The notes under the pieces: model-generated | The model's database searches: none | Told to the model about the DNA's origin: nothing | Seen by the model: only the letters and a program-made list of their open reading frames with translations | Assembly: GCA_022059125.1 (NCBI GenBank) | Contig: JAEUWY010000020.1 | Coordinates: 62,001-126,000, forward strand | DNA from: Corynespora cassiicola | Taxonomy: Eukaryota > Ascomycota > Dothideomycetes > Pleosporales > Corynesporascaceae | Direction: 5' to 3' | Length of the DNA: 64,000 nt | In this document: piece by piece, positions 11,583 to 22,604 of the stretch | Layout of the letters: the number at the start of each line of letters is the position of its first letter | Numbering within the stretch: the stretch's first letter is position 1 | Translations under genes and position numbers: made by a program

Positions 11583-12662
11583 CTATGATCTTCCTTTGCT
11601 GCTCTTAGCAAGGAATTTGCGCAGATCTTTTGTGAAGACTTCGTGCGTCCGGCTGCCCAGATGCCCGCTGTCGTACCAAAAGTACTTGTCCAATCCGCCA
11701 TCACATCCGTACTTCTCTGGGTTCGTCCTAATATCCGGCTGGTTGTATCCGGAGCAGAAGTTCGTGATGTTTGTGAAGCCATAGCTCTGGTAGTTGTCCA
11801 GCACGCCATTTAGTACGGAGTTGACGTCATACTGGAGGATCGTCGCCGTGGGGTGCGAGGCCTGGAACGCATCTGCGTGGGAAGCGTGGACACTGTTGAA
11901 AAGTGATACGAGGGTCGAATTTACAGCGGGTCTGGGGCCACGGTTGAGTGGGGGGAGGTTCATGAACAGAAAGTTGCGGTATCCCAGTCCGTAGACAGTG
12001 TCAACGAGCTCGAACACGCGTGTCTGAACCTTCTCGTATAGTTCGGGAAAAGTCGAATTATCGTAGCCCAGCTTCGCGATATCGTTGATGTCATTGATGC
12101 CGATCCAAAATGCGACCAAGGTATCCTTCTTTTTGAGAATAGGAGAAAGCGCAGGGTTGCCATATTTGACCAGTTGCTCGATCTGCCTCTCCAGCGAAAC
12201 GGTGAAGTTGTGGTGGAGTGGGGTACTGCGATGAAGGTTAGTTTGTTAGTCAAAACGTGATACTTGTGATGAGTTCACTCACATGACTTCTTCTGTATTA
12301 GCTCCTGCAAACGCAAAATCCCACAGTTGGACTTTGCATGTTCTCGGATCGGTGAGCCCGGGCTTGACGCCACAGCCGGTAAGAAATTCCACCCAATTTG
12401 GCCCCCCTTCGGCGGTGCTGGTCTGGTTCTGAACGATTCGGTTCGAGAAAAGCTTCTCCGGCGTGAAGGAAATATCAAAGTTGTTTCCAATATATGTATA
12501 ATTGGGGTGGCCTAACAACCCCTGAACATAGGTGTAAGAGTCGCCAAACGCGAGCAGCGCCTTGGTTGAATGCCAATTGAAGCGGTTCTTGGTCTCGGAG
12601 ACTGGGCTGGCCAATGTCGCCCCAGCCAACCCCAGCCAGCCGATGGTGCTCGCGAGTATCAT
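11583..12662 (-). CDS. Secreted GDSL/SGNH esterase (CE16-like)
   Basis: This is a predicted extracellular acyl or acetyl esterase of 340 residues in two exons (12662-12283 and 12225-11583; 57-nt intron). The signal peptide is MILASTIGWLGLAGATLASP. The block-I motif AFGDSYT (Ser42 as nucleophile) is near the N-terminus. Block II/III elements WDFAFAGAN and WIGINDI are present, and the C-terminal WYDSGHLG supplies the Asp312-His315 pair. This order and these motifs fit carbohydrate esterase family 16, whose members remove acetyl groups from plant hemicellulose-derived sugars. The substrate here is inferred. Several Asn-X-Ser/Thr sites are visible. It is convergent with the A1-fold gene, with an 89-bp gap. 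Confidence 0.88.
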
Positions 12663-13724
12663 GATCGATGATCCAAAGCTTGTGTGCTGGGCCCCCAGCA
12701 AAGCCAGGAGCCCAGCTCAAGCTTTATGAGCGGCGGATAGGGCTGAACGGAAAAATTATGTCCGTACCGTGGATGCGGGGTCCTCGGGGTAATGGGGTAG
12801 GAAAAAAGTCGATGAACATGGATAGCGGACTGTCGTGGTTGGTTTTGCGAAGGGCCGATGGGCGAACGGACCGGGAATGTTCCAGATGCGGTTAGCCTCG
12901 GTGGCTATACCCCGACCCCCGGATTTCCCCATACTTTGCCTGGACTTCACGATTCCAATTCCCCAACCCTGCTACAATGGAAAATGAGAAATTGTCTAGC
13001 TTGAGCGGGTTGAAAACGCATATTCAGAGTTTTTCATTCCAGTCTTGAATCCACTAATCTTGGCAGTGTTACTAATACACTATATATAGGAACACTGTGG
13101 ATTTGAGCGGTGTATATAGATCCAACTGATAGATAGCGCTGCCAGATATGGCCATTTATAATCATCTTAGTGTCACCATTTGAAATTAAGTGTCATGAAT
13201 TTGTAGCGCCCAGATGATATACAGGTCGTCCGAGCGTCTTTCAAAAGACCCCACCCCCACCCACCAGCCTTGGATGTGTTGGAAACGGTATAACCAAACA
13301 CCAAATTCAGCGGCCTCATAGAGATGTGTTATATGCCAATCAGGACCATTTCACTATACTTTCAGCATCTAAAATCTGGAAAAGCAATCTAATGGCCGCT
13401 TAGGCGCTGAACAGTTTTTTTTTCACCTTTGCACACCACCAACTTGTGCCGATACCGGAAGGAATCGTTTCACAACATCAACGCCTTGAGCTTGGAAGAT
13501 AGGATAATCATTCGAAATCATTTCATGATGTCATCTCCTCGGCAGCCCTATATGTGAAAAAATGCCGCACTCATTTGAAAGGAATGCTTCCATCTGCAGT
13601 GTGCTCTTGCTATTTTCACATTCACCGCCACACATGACCAGGAAGTCGCTACACACCAACCAAATGGCTTTTCGAAAAGTGTCCTTTTGCAACAACAAAC
13701 TCTCTCGATATATCTACTCCCGAC
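12663..13724. other. Intergenic region
   Basis: This gap of about 1.06 kb lies between two divergent secreted-protein genes. I find no supported gene. A TATATATA element occurs near 13081 and a T-run near 13417-13425. It presumably contains promoters for the esterase and for the gene at 13725. Confidence 0.5.
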
Positions 13725-15135
13725 ATGCACAACCTGTACCGCCTCATCTCCGTAGTAGCGGGCCTCGCCCTTTGCGGTCTAGCTGCTTCTGGAGATGCAT
13801 TGGTCTCCGCTGCTGCCATCACCATGAAAACAACTTTACCCTTTGTTTATGATGAAATCCAGGCACCTGATTCATTGAGTGAAATCTCACCAGCTGTCAA
13901 TCTCGTCAAACGCATCGTGTGGCCATCTCCTGCCGATGATACCTTGATGCTCAAGTGTTACTGCCTTGGCAAAAAGTTCAGCGATGCGTTTATCGTCAAC
14001 GACCGAGTAGCAGGCTCCATGTTTACGCCCCCTACGAATTCCGTAGCACGAGATTTCAGCTGGAATCAGATGATGCAGTGGGATTATGTCGCTTATAGGG
14101 TTGACGCGTATACACGCTACTTCGACTCTCCGCAATGGGGCGTGGGAGACGCTTTACGTGCGCTCCGTGTCAGTGAAAAGGCGACTGAGGAAGGTGGGAA
14201 GATTGAAGTCCTGCGTATCCATCATGGGCACCTCGAAGGAACCAATTTAAACCAGCAAACATACAAAGCGCCAGACGGGTCTACCAGGCGGCCAACGGGA
14301 GCTTACTTCATCATGGGCATGAATCCAACGGACGGAGGTACTTTTGAAATTCATCACTCTCATCACATATGACTACTAATGGTGTATTTTAGTGATGCTC
14401 ACAATGAATGTTCATGGCGCATCTACCGAAAGCCAAAACAGGTATCCACCTGTTCCGGCCGATGAGTGGCCCGAACTAAGGCAGCATTCCGACGTCATGT
14501 GGGCCATGTGGACTCGATTCGCCTCCGGTTCATCACTCAACAATTTCAAGTGGCACTTTATCTTAACCATCAACAACCAGGAGACCTTGAAGGTCATACG
14601 TCGGGTTTTGGAGCGCAAGGGAGTGGAACTCACCGCATGGCCAGGTCTCTGGATTGGCATGGATGATGCAGATGGATTGACTCTACTTGGTAAGCATCTA
14701 TGCGCATGAATCTAACTATGTTATTTCCAGGACTTATTCGATATAGGTACCCCCAACGGCAAGAGTACCGGATACTTCTTCATTCAACACAAACTCCAAC
14801 TCGGAAACTTTTACATTCAGGGAGTGGTTGTTTTCATGTGCAAAACAACATATGGCAGCCCCGGCTTAGCCTTCAGCATCGCCCACTATCCAGGAACTCG
14901 TAGAGCAGCGAGGGATGGTCCAAGCGGCAATACCCCAGAAGAAGCCGTTGCTGCTGCCCTTGAAGTACTAGGCAGTGACGCATTCAAGCCTCCCGAGGAG
15001 TTCCCCGAATCTCCAGAGGACGTTCATGTTCCGCGTTCCAATGCGGGGGGGCGTAAACAAACGTTCTACAAAAGATTTGAAGAGAAAACTAGCAACTATG
15101 GAAAAAATGTCATCCGGAGGCGGGTAATAAACTGA
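13725..15135 (+). CDS. Secreted protein of unknown family
   Basis: Three exons (13725-14337, 14393-14689, 14747-15135) encode 432 residues. Both introns are 55-57 nt with canonical ends and TACTAAT or TCTAACT branch sites. The N-terminus (RLISVVAGLALCGLAASGDA) is a signal peptide. I do not recognise a domain. Visible features are few cysteines (KCYCLGKKF), several Trp-rich segments (WNQMMQWDYVAY, WPGLWIGMDDADG), and a Pro/Glu-rich then basic C-terminus (PPEEFPESPEDVHVPR..). Exon joins preserve continuous protein-like sequence (LLGTPNGKSTGYFF). It is probably a secreted fungal lineage-specific protein, and a function should not be assigned. Two further small secreted-protein genes lie downstream. 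Confidence 0.75.
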
Positions 15136-15798
15136 TGAGGCGTATTTGGGATTCTACCACCTACCCTGAGCGGACGGCTGTCTGTTGTACGAACGAATAA
15201 ATGGCAGATGGAAAGATCTAGCCATTCATGTGTAGGTTGCAGATAGTAGAATTCATGTCCAATGTAAACCTACACTTTTCACGAGGAACTCGTTCTTAAG
15301 TCTCTTCTTGACCACATATTTCGCCAGGATCTTTGCCGGAGACTATGTCAAGCGAAAATCGTCCGACTCGAATGGAAGGATGCCGATATCGGCCCAAGCA
15401 CGCAGTTACAACGCAATGAGCTTCGCATATGAATGTTGCTTCATTGAAGTTATCTGATCTGCTTTCAGCAGTTACTTCCTCTGTCGAATTTTCTTGACTC
15501 GGTTCGTCGCGTGGGTCGATGTTTCTTCAACCTCTGGTTAGGGCTGAAGATGACTCGTCAGGGCCTCCGAGACCGGGGGACAGACAATCATCAATGATCG
15601 CAGTATGAAAGTTAGCTAGAGAATTTGAGAGTTTCTGATGGAGATATTCTATCAGAAGTAAGACTGGGAAAAAAGGTCGGTATGTTCACAGGCTTTCAGG
15701 AGTACGCAATACAACGCTTCAAAATCCAATCCAACCTTCCAATTCATTTGATAATCTTGAGTCCTAAATGGTATATTTGCTTATATTCTCATCTAAAC
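15136..15798. other. Intergenic region
   Basis: No gene is supported in this stretch of about 660 bp between two secreted-protein genes. It should contain the promoter of the small secreted protein at 15799. Confidence 0.5.
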
Positions 15799-16011
15799 AT
15801 GCTCTCCACCGCTTTTGCCATCTCCTCTCTCCTCTTTCTTGTCATCTCAGCCCAGGCACCTTACGACAAGACATACACCAACAACCCAGGAGGGTTTCGA
15901 TCCGAATGTGCTGCTAATAGGGGAAGTTCTGCGAGCATAGCTGGCTGTAGAATCTTTAACCAGAAATGTATCTGCGGTGCAGCAAAGGTTGCAAGGGAGT
16001 TCAAGGGGTGA
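15799..16011 (+). CDS. Small secreted cysteine-containing protein
   Basis: This gene encodes 70 residues from the ATG at 15799. MLSTAFAISSLLFLVISAQA is a strong signal peptide. The mature part is about 50 residues with four cysteines (SEC, AGC, QKC-IC), enough for two disulfides. No family is recognised. Length, leader and Cys content fit the effector-like small secreted proteins of plant-associated or soil fungi, which is inference. The open frame extends upstream of the ATG, but that part lacks secretory features and I left it out. Confidence 0.6.
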   Translation: MLSTAFAISSLLFLVISAQAPYDKTYTNNPGGFRSECAANRGSSASIAGCRIFNQKCICGAAKVAREFKG

Positions 16012-17644
16012 ACGGTAGCGGGGTGGCGTACAGGATAACAGCCCAAGAGCATAGTTTGCAAAGGGAAACTATGAGACGGTAGATTTTTGGTTGTTTAGGC
16101 AGTATCCTTTTACAAGTTTTCGCAACTAAAGTCTGTCGAGGCATATATACTAAAAACAATGGTTAGCTGTCGTTAGCTGTCTCGCGACCCCCCTTCTCAA
16201 CCCCCCCTACCGGTGATATATAGAATAGAGCTGACAAAGAATTTCATGCACCGAGGAAAAAATGTCAGTATTAAATTTGGTGTGATGTTGTCTGTCGCAC
16301 AATTCTAGCGCTTTTCTCGAATGCAGAGTTGCCAAGCCGAGCATCCATGCGAAAGCATACGCGCGCCCCACAGACTTGAGATAAGGCTTTCTTGACCACG
16401 AAAATGAGGCTTCTTTCTCCGCCCGCGTAGACTATCACCAGGGGACAGGCTTCCCATGAATATTGCGACCAAAGTGTCTATACTTGTCGTATGCTTACAA
16501 CACTGGAAGCTGTTTTCTATAAGATCGGACAGAGTAGGAAGATCAGGACGCAAAGTCAGAGGGCATCTGTCGTTACGCAAAGACCCTCGACCATAGTTCC
16601 GCGCCGAAACGTCTCCTTTCCCCAAGGCAGAGTGGCTTAGACCGTGCAAGATAGATGTTTAGGGCTGAACGAAGATCGCAATAATAAGATCGAATCGATC
16701 GCAAATGGCATCAGTGGAAGAAAGCTAATCTGAGGGGGCTGAAAAATGTAAGTACCCCGAGCTTGGCAAAGGCGATCGGCAGTAACACCAGTCACGCTTG
16801 GCTCATGCATACAAGATTTTATTCGCGCAGCAGCGTTCGTGCCCGATTTTGATAAGCAAAGATAGTGGTTAGATTTGTGTGACATTTTTCTGGTGGTTTT
16901 GTAGAAATCTGGAGAATACAACCCGCAATTTTTGAATGCTTTGGCGTCTTGGAGGTGCACATGGATGTTTTGGGTACAGTGGGGGGGGGAGGTGAATTGT
17001 TGGATCAACGAACATGTGTGATGTCTTTGTCCTCCCCCCCCCCCCCAAGGTCAACGAGTTATTTGATCGAAATCGCCGAGAGACCACTTCATGCTGGAAT
17101 ATGCGCTACCAGAACCGTCCCTGCCAGCCCTCATTTTCAACTACATGCCTCCGCGAAAATTTGTTAGCTGGATCAAGGCGAACATATTGTGTCGATCATC
17201 TTCGTGGGTTGAAAGAATCCAATCGCATCACTTCTGCACTGACCCTGACGATCCTCAATGCGCCGCAGCACACTCAGGTAGACTAAAAAAACGAGCTACC
17301 CATGGTTTCGGGGCAATTAACCCCTGGCGCCAGGTCTTCGGGCGAACTTATGGAACAACAACAACGCCCTGTTAATACAAGTGTTATAATGTTCAGTAAT
17401 AGGAGAGCACTATACAACACTCACCTGTTGACGAATAAGGCCCGGTTTGCGGTGTCATATCGGTTGCTTGTGACAGCATGGGGCGCAAAAGTGAGGAAAA
17501 CGATAGGCGTATCAAGACTTTCTCATGTATATAAGGACTTGCAGCTCTGTTTCCAACATCATCTTCATCCATCATCACTCTAATAGTTTCATTTTCCCTC
17601 AGAGACACTCCAGTTCTCATTCCAAACTCATCAACCTCTGCAAT
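16012..17644. other. Gene-poor interval with G/C homopolymers
   Basis: This 1.6-kb interval has no convincing gene. It contains a G-run and a C-run about 45 bp apart (16980-17047) that could pair. Short frames overlapping these runs are artefacts of the homopolymers. The distal part presumably includes the promoter of the next small secreted protein. Confidence 0.5.
16980..17047. repeat. G-run/C-run inverted repeat
   Basis: A run of G followed by AGG (about 16981-16993) is complementary to CCT followed by a long run of C (about 17029-17046). The potential stem is about 12 bp with a loop of about 35-40 nt. Homopolymer lengths may be inexact in an assembly. Confidence 0.6.
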
Positions 17645-17908
17645 ATGTATACCAGGACCCTCTTCTCCGTCTTCGCCGCCATTGGCATCTTCGCCACATC
17701 AGCATCGGCCTATTGTTCGATTAACGATAACCAAATCAACGACGACTGCTGCTTCCAAAACATGGATGCAATGGTCAAACAGAGGAAAGCGGACAACTAC
17801 TTTGGCGGAAACGCACAGGGATCCATTTGCCCCTCTACTGTCACGGCAACTTGCGATGCCGACTGCTGCTCTTACTCTACTGGATATGGCATTGGTTGCC
17901 CCAGGTAA
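17645..17908 (+). CDS. Small secreted cysteine-rich protein
   Basis: As an unspliced gene this encodes 87 residues. RTLFSVFAAIGIFATSASA is a signal peptide. The mature protein of about 65 residues has eight cysteines in the pattern C..CC..C..C..CC..C, consistent with four disulfides. The last codons overlap a good splice donor (AG|GTAAAT at 17905). If it is spliced to an acceptor at 17987 (83-nt intron), the protein would gain about 19 residues, including one more Cys, and end at 18045. I keep the short form because the longer one leaves an odd number of cysteines. No family is recognised; effector-like by size and composition only. Confidence 0.65.
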   Translation: MYTRTLFSVFAAIGIFATSASAYCSINDNQINDDCCFQNMDAMVKQRKADNYFGGNAQGSICPSTVTATCDADCCSYSTGYGIGCPR

Positions 17909-19186
17909 ATACTTGAGTAATTTGACAAGTGAATACTCGATCGCAAGGTCTTGTTCTCGACGTATTGGTTATGGCCGTTTCTGACAGAGTTCAGGTTGAT
18001 ATATTCCACAACAACAACAATGCATGCCAGGCATGGCAGTCTTGACCGGTATCGCCGAAAAACACTCCAGTACAATGACCCGAAAATTGTATTCCCTTTC
18101 GCGCGTTTGGAAATAATGTTCGACTCGTACACTTGCAGATCTACTCACTTTATTTTCGCCATATGAGAGAATCGAATGGAACCCAAGATCGTTACTAGTT
18201 ACTTAATATCATATCTTGATGTACATAGTTAAAAGAACATTTGATCTCTCCGAAGAAAAGTTTACCTTCATGCTCTTGGGACATGGATCGCAGGACTTGG
18301 CAGCGCCGTCAAAGGCCCTATTTGCGGCACGAATGAGGCTACTGAAGGGAGAACGCGTGGCATTGCGGAGTGCTGGCCAAGTGATCATGTTTCCATCTCA
18401 TCCTTTTTGCATGATGCCCATGAAGTATGTGAAAAAACACTCGCTGCAAATGAGAGTGATGCTCGCGTAGAAGAAAGACACTGGGTGAAATGTGAGCGTA
18501 TTCGTCTGATGCGGCTAGCATCTTAAGTGCATATCCTTTCCAGCCACCAGGCAGTCTCGGCGCTTCGTCGGTTCCTTCCTCTCCAACTCTTTGTCAACGA
18601 CATGCCATCGTCCGACTCGAGTGCTATCGCATCGCTATGCGTTTCTTCTTTGACTCAGACAGAGGTATCCAAACTCAAATTCCTAGCCATGGTTCACTGC
18701 AGGCGGCTTTGCCCTGGTCTCGGCCAACACCCCAAGATGCATGGCGTTGATCTCATACTTCCCCAGATACAGCCCCCATCAGTCTGGGCGACTTTTCCTT
18801 ATCTGACCGCTCGGTTCCGCATCTCAGGCATTTTACTCCACCCAATTCCCTCGTACTATCCCGGATATTGGGGGACTTGCCAGAGTCGAATCGAACCTAG
18901 CTAGTTGGAGGGAAGAGAAGGGTATCGAGACTCCTCACCGCATCTTTGGCTGCGACAGTTGTAGCCTCACACATAGCCCCGTTTACTCTGGTATCCAGCG
19001 CGTCGCCCCATGCCAGAATCTTCGGGGGCCTCAATCCAGCCAAGTACAATCCCAGCCACCCCCATTGTACTCCATCGTTCTTGTTCTCACATGGCTACTG
19101 TACTTATCATTCATAAAGATTAACTAGCCTCGAGTGATTGTAAGGGGCATCATTCTACGACATTCCCGGTGCTCTGCCGGATATTG
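17909..19186. other. Intergenic region
   Basis: About 1.3 kb without a supportable gene. The first 137 bp may be the intron and last exon of the alternative form of the upstream secreted protein. A frame at 18527-18904 has no recognisable motif and I do not call it. Confidence 0.45.
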
Positions 19187-20058
19187 ATGTCGTTGAAGCT
19201 GCTCAATGCCGCCGTCGGCGTTGCGACTCTGGCGTCGGGCATCGCGAACGGGGTTATCCAATGAATTATTCTGGCCTCATGTGTCACTCTGGCCAATTCC
19301 AGGTGTGCCATCACGGCGCTTTGGGTACTGCTGGTCTCGGTTGGGTATGGGGTATTTCTCGCCTCTGCTGTTCGTCACGCGTTCATGTGAGTGCCTGCCG
19401 AACACGCAGCTCGGAGAATGTACCCCCGCTACTACTGTTCTTCTCCGTCATGAAGCTCTTGACTGGCGCCGTAGGGCGACTGAAAGATCCCGCTGACACG
19501 GAAGAGAAGGCCGGTTTCATGATCTCAGTGCGCGCCTCGAGAGTGACCCGCTGGCCAGCGAGTACTACTCCCACCGCACGCGCTTGTGCATCCAATCGCT
19601 ATGTCCCACTCAGCTCCCGCAGAACGACTCACATGCCGTATAAATTACAGAGCCGCTGCTCAAGACTTGGTTCAGCGATGCCATGGCCCGTACCTTCGGA
19701 ACCATGGCGAAATCTGATCCACTGGCGTACCGCAAGTTCGCGCACTTGGCGGAAGACTTGTTCTGAGGCGAGGGACGAAGCTAGTGTTATCTTCTTTGAT
19801 AGTAGACTCATCTGAGCACCGGTGCCATCGTTGCGTGGCATCAAGCGCCAGGATGTGAATGCGGGTACTTCCTGGACGGCGGAGACGGGGGGTAGGCGCA
19901 TCCACATCATTTACGCATCTCCGGCTGACGAATTTTTCCCGGCGAATCTTTTGCTGGATCCAGACGTGCAATTGCGTATCGCGAAGCTAGATGTCGAGAT
20001 GGATGTCGCGCGGGATGAAGCGCAAGCCCTCATGATGGTACTGCGTTTGAGGACTTGA
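19187..20058 (+). pseudogene. Decayed membrane-protein gene, unknown family
   Basis: Coding-like sequence is scattered over two or three frames. From the ATG at 19187, a hydrophobic start (LLNAAVGVATLASGIANGV) runs in frame into TGA at 19262-19264. It then continues in the same frame as a clear TM helix (ALWVLLVSVGYGVFLASAV). Further downstream come a second hydrophobic piece (PPLLLFFSVMKLLTG), then LKDPADTEEKAGF, a shifted frame with DLSARLESDPLASEYYSHR, and a last piece near 19940-20058. The breaks could partly be introns, but the in-frame TGA and the lack of clean splice signals favour decay. I recognise no family. A multi-pass protein with a soluble tail seems likely. Confidence 0.5.
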
Positions 20059-20459
20059 AGGCGCGTTCCAGTCTGTTCATCGCTAGGTAGTCGGAAAATG
20101 ACAAAGCCGGGGTGGATATATCACGTTCGGTGAGAAATCTACCAGCGAATCTGATCGAGATGATTGAGGAAGCACATGGTGGTGCTAGTGAACTGGTAGT
20201 TCAAGGCAAAGTAGACGTGCATTCAATGGTATATAACGCCTCCACATATCTTTCGTACAGCACCACCTTCTTCAATCCAGTGGTGCGATAAGTCTTCCGA
20301 AAATTTATGCACAATGCAGAATGCAGAATACCAGAAGTTGCCCTCCGGATGAAAGATGAAGCAACGCCTCCAAATGCTTCTCCTCAGTGATACGTCCTCA
20401 CAATCTACCCACTCACCCCTCTCTCTCATTCCTCACCACCATCATCATCGTATTCCCAA
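20059..20459. other. Intergenic region
   Basis: A 401-bp gap downstream of the minus-strand gene that ends at 20460 and downstream of the decayed plus-strand gene. I see only 3' flank sequence, with a CT-rich segment near 20400-20450. Confidence 0.5.
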
Positions 20460-22604
20460 TTACTTCTCCAACCACTTATTCCCCTTCATGTCCCTCCCAA
20501 ACGCACTCAAAGCCTCCATCTCACGATAATAATCGCCCCGCCTCTCCGCGAATGCAGCCCACTCCTCATCTGGGCGCTGTACGGGAGGCTGCAAATTGTT
20601 GTATCGCGAGCGCAACATACGAAGAATCCGGGTTGCATCTTCACTCGAGAGTCTATCACCGTCTGCATTGTTGGATTGTTGCTCTTGCTGTGCCTGCTGT
20701 TGGGTTGGAGCGGAAGCGCTGACAGCAGCAGAGGAAGAAGAAGAGCGAGCAGTAGCATTTGGCGTAGGCGGTGTACCCATGGCAGTGCGGTCGCCGTCAC
20801 TAGCTGCAGAAGTCCTACTTTTGGAGGTTAGCTTTGCGGGGCGGAAGGCGAGGACGAATGTGGAGCCAAACGTGAGCGCTGCCGGAGTCGGGACGGGGGC
20901 CAGGGTCGGGACCGGAGCTGGAGCTGGCGGACGAGCTGAAGAGGACTGGCCAGTGGGATTTTTTGAAGGGTTCGAGGTCGAGCTGGTACGGGGGCGCTTT
21001 GACTGGTGTTGTCTGGTGTTGCAGGGGTTGGTGGGTGTGCCGTCCAGGGAAACGTCCTGGCTCGAGTTTGATGAGTCGCGACGGTGCTTTACCGAAGGGA
21101 GTGTGATGGGGTTCTCGCGAGATCCTGAGGTTGCTCGAGTGGAGGCTCTCTGTGAGGCGGGAGTGTTGCGGGGAGTACTGGAAGAGTGAGGGTTGCGGGG
21201 AGTATTAGCAGCGGGAGTGTTGCGTAAAGCACCAAAGGCCGGGGAGTTGCGCGAACCACGGGGATGAAGATGAGTTAGTTGATTACTAGCAGGAGTGCTG
21301 CGAGGAGCAGTGGGAGGAGGATTGTTGCGCGCTCCAGTCGGAGGAAGAGTGTTGCGTGATGCAGAAGCCGGAGTGCTGGGAGCAACAGTGCCACGTGGAG
21401 CCGGATTGTCGTGCCTGTTGGAGCTGGACCGATGGCTGGGAGCGCGAGGGGCCCTGTTGGTACCTTCGAGACGCCTATTAAGGGTTCTCAGGCCGGTCTT
21501 GAGGTGCTCGTTGAGGACAACGTCGTGGTTGTCAAAATTCTCGGTCCCGGACTCGGCCAGCAGGACGAAGAAGTACTTGATGGCCGACTTGAGCACGTCC
21601 TCGTTGAGGCAATCGGCAAACGGACGCTCGAAGCGGAAATTCGGATCACTGTACGCCTGGGCCACGCGTTCGGTGTCGAAGATGATGAAGGGGTTTACGC
21701 GGTCGCGAGGGGCTAGGGAGAGCTCGACGTCTGGCGATCGCTTGGCGGGATTGCCCTTGAGAAACGCGATGAGATTGCGATTCTTGTTGACGGAGGTGGC
21801 GTCGCCATCGTACCTCCCAACTTTGAGGGAGAACCGCTTGTACGGTGCCGCCCTCTGGGTCCGCCTGAACGTCATGGCGCCAATGCCTGGCATCTGGTTG
21901 CTGATCGCGTGCGCACGCAGATCGTCCACCAATGCTTGGATGGTCGCCAGAGCTGGAACCTGCGAATTGGAAGGGTTCGCTGGCCGTTGTGGGCTCTCCT
22001 CCAAGGAACTGATCTCGACGCCGATGAGCTTCGCCGGTACGAAACTGCTCTCTACGTCTGGGCGGACACCGACGTAGCTCGAGGCCGCCACCTCGCGGAT
22101 TGCCTGTACCAGGTCGTCCAATCCTGGGAGCGGAAGCTTGATGTCCGTCTTGTTGTTGTCTATGGCCCATGCCATACAGTAGAGGCGAATGAAGGCCAGC
22201 GGTATGGCTGACCCATTGCCCCTCAACGAGAAGAACTCGAAGCTCCGCTCCCAGAGGTAGAACGGTGGCTCGAAGCTCAAAGTCCCCAACAAGAGTCGGT
22301 TCGTCATCTCGGTCGAGTGCGGGAGGTCTTCGATGCTCCTGGTCCAAATGGAGCCATCGGGCCCCACACGCACCCGAGGCTGGGAGTGCCTCAGCTGCGG
22401 GTTTGGACCGATGACGACGATGACCGGATGTCGAGGGTGCCTCCTGACCTCGACAAACTCGAGCCCCTGGTACCCCGGCAGGTACCTCAGTGCCTTTCTG
22501 AGTCCCCGTATTGGGTCCGCGAGGTGATGGTGGATCCTCACGAACTCCGCCTTGAATACGTTGAAAGGAACGTATTCGCCCACATCCTGGACGTTTTGTG
22601 CCAT
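20460..22604 (-). CDS. Uncharacterised protein, paralogue A
   Basis: This gene encodes 714 residues in one exon from the ATG at 22604; the frame stays open further upstream but is low-complexity there. Residues 1-300 look folded (FKAEFVRIHHHLADPIRGL, RYLPGYQGLEFVEV). Residues roughly 240-400 include KRFSLKVGRYDGD, NPFIIFDTERVAQ and SAIKYFFVLLAESGTENF. The next 250 residues are disordered Pro/Ser/Thr/Arg-rich sequence with degenerate R-N-T-P-A repeats. The C-terminus is a charged helix-like segment after a Gln-rich run (TQQQAQQEQQSNN). The KYFFVLLAESG segment and its context resemble the gene at 23487. I do not recognise the family. It is probably nuclear or cytoplasmic, since I see no leader or TM. 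Confidence 0.65.
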   Translation of the reverse strand: MAQNVQDVGEYVPFNVFKAEFVRIHHHLADPIRGLRKALRYLPGYQGLEFVEVRRHPRHPVIVVIGPNPQLRHSQPRVRVGPDGSIWTRSIEDLPHSTEMTNRLLLGTLSFEPPFYLWERSFEFFSLRGNGSAIPLAFIRLYCMAWAIDNNKTDIKLPLPGLDDLVQAIREVAASSYVGVRPDVESSFVPAKLIGVEISSLEESPQRPANPSNSQVPALATIQALVDDLRAHAISNQMPGIGAMTFRRTQRAAPYKRFSLKVGRYDGDATSVNKNRNLIAFLKGNPAKRSPDVELSLAPRDRVNPFIIFDTERVAQAYSDPNFRFERPFADCLNEDVLKSAIKYFFVLLAESGTENFDNHDVVLNEHLKTGLRTLNRRLEGTNRAPRAPSHRSSSNRHDNPAPRGTVAPSTPASASRNTLPPTGARNNPPPTAPRSTPASNQLTHLHPRGSRNSPAFGALRNTPAANTPRNPHSSSTPRNTPASQRASTRATSGSRENPITLPSVKHRRDSSNSSQDVSLDGTPTNPCNTRQHQSKRPRTSSTSNPSKNPTGQSSSARPPAPAPVPTLAPVPTPAALTFGSTFVLAFRPAKLTSKSRTSAASDGDRTAMGTPPTPNATARSSSSSAAVSASAPTQQQAQQEQQSNNADGDRLSSEDATRILRMLRSRYNNLQPPVQRPDEEWAAFAERRGDYYREMEALSAFGRDMKGNKWLEK

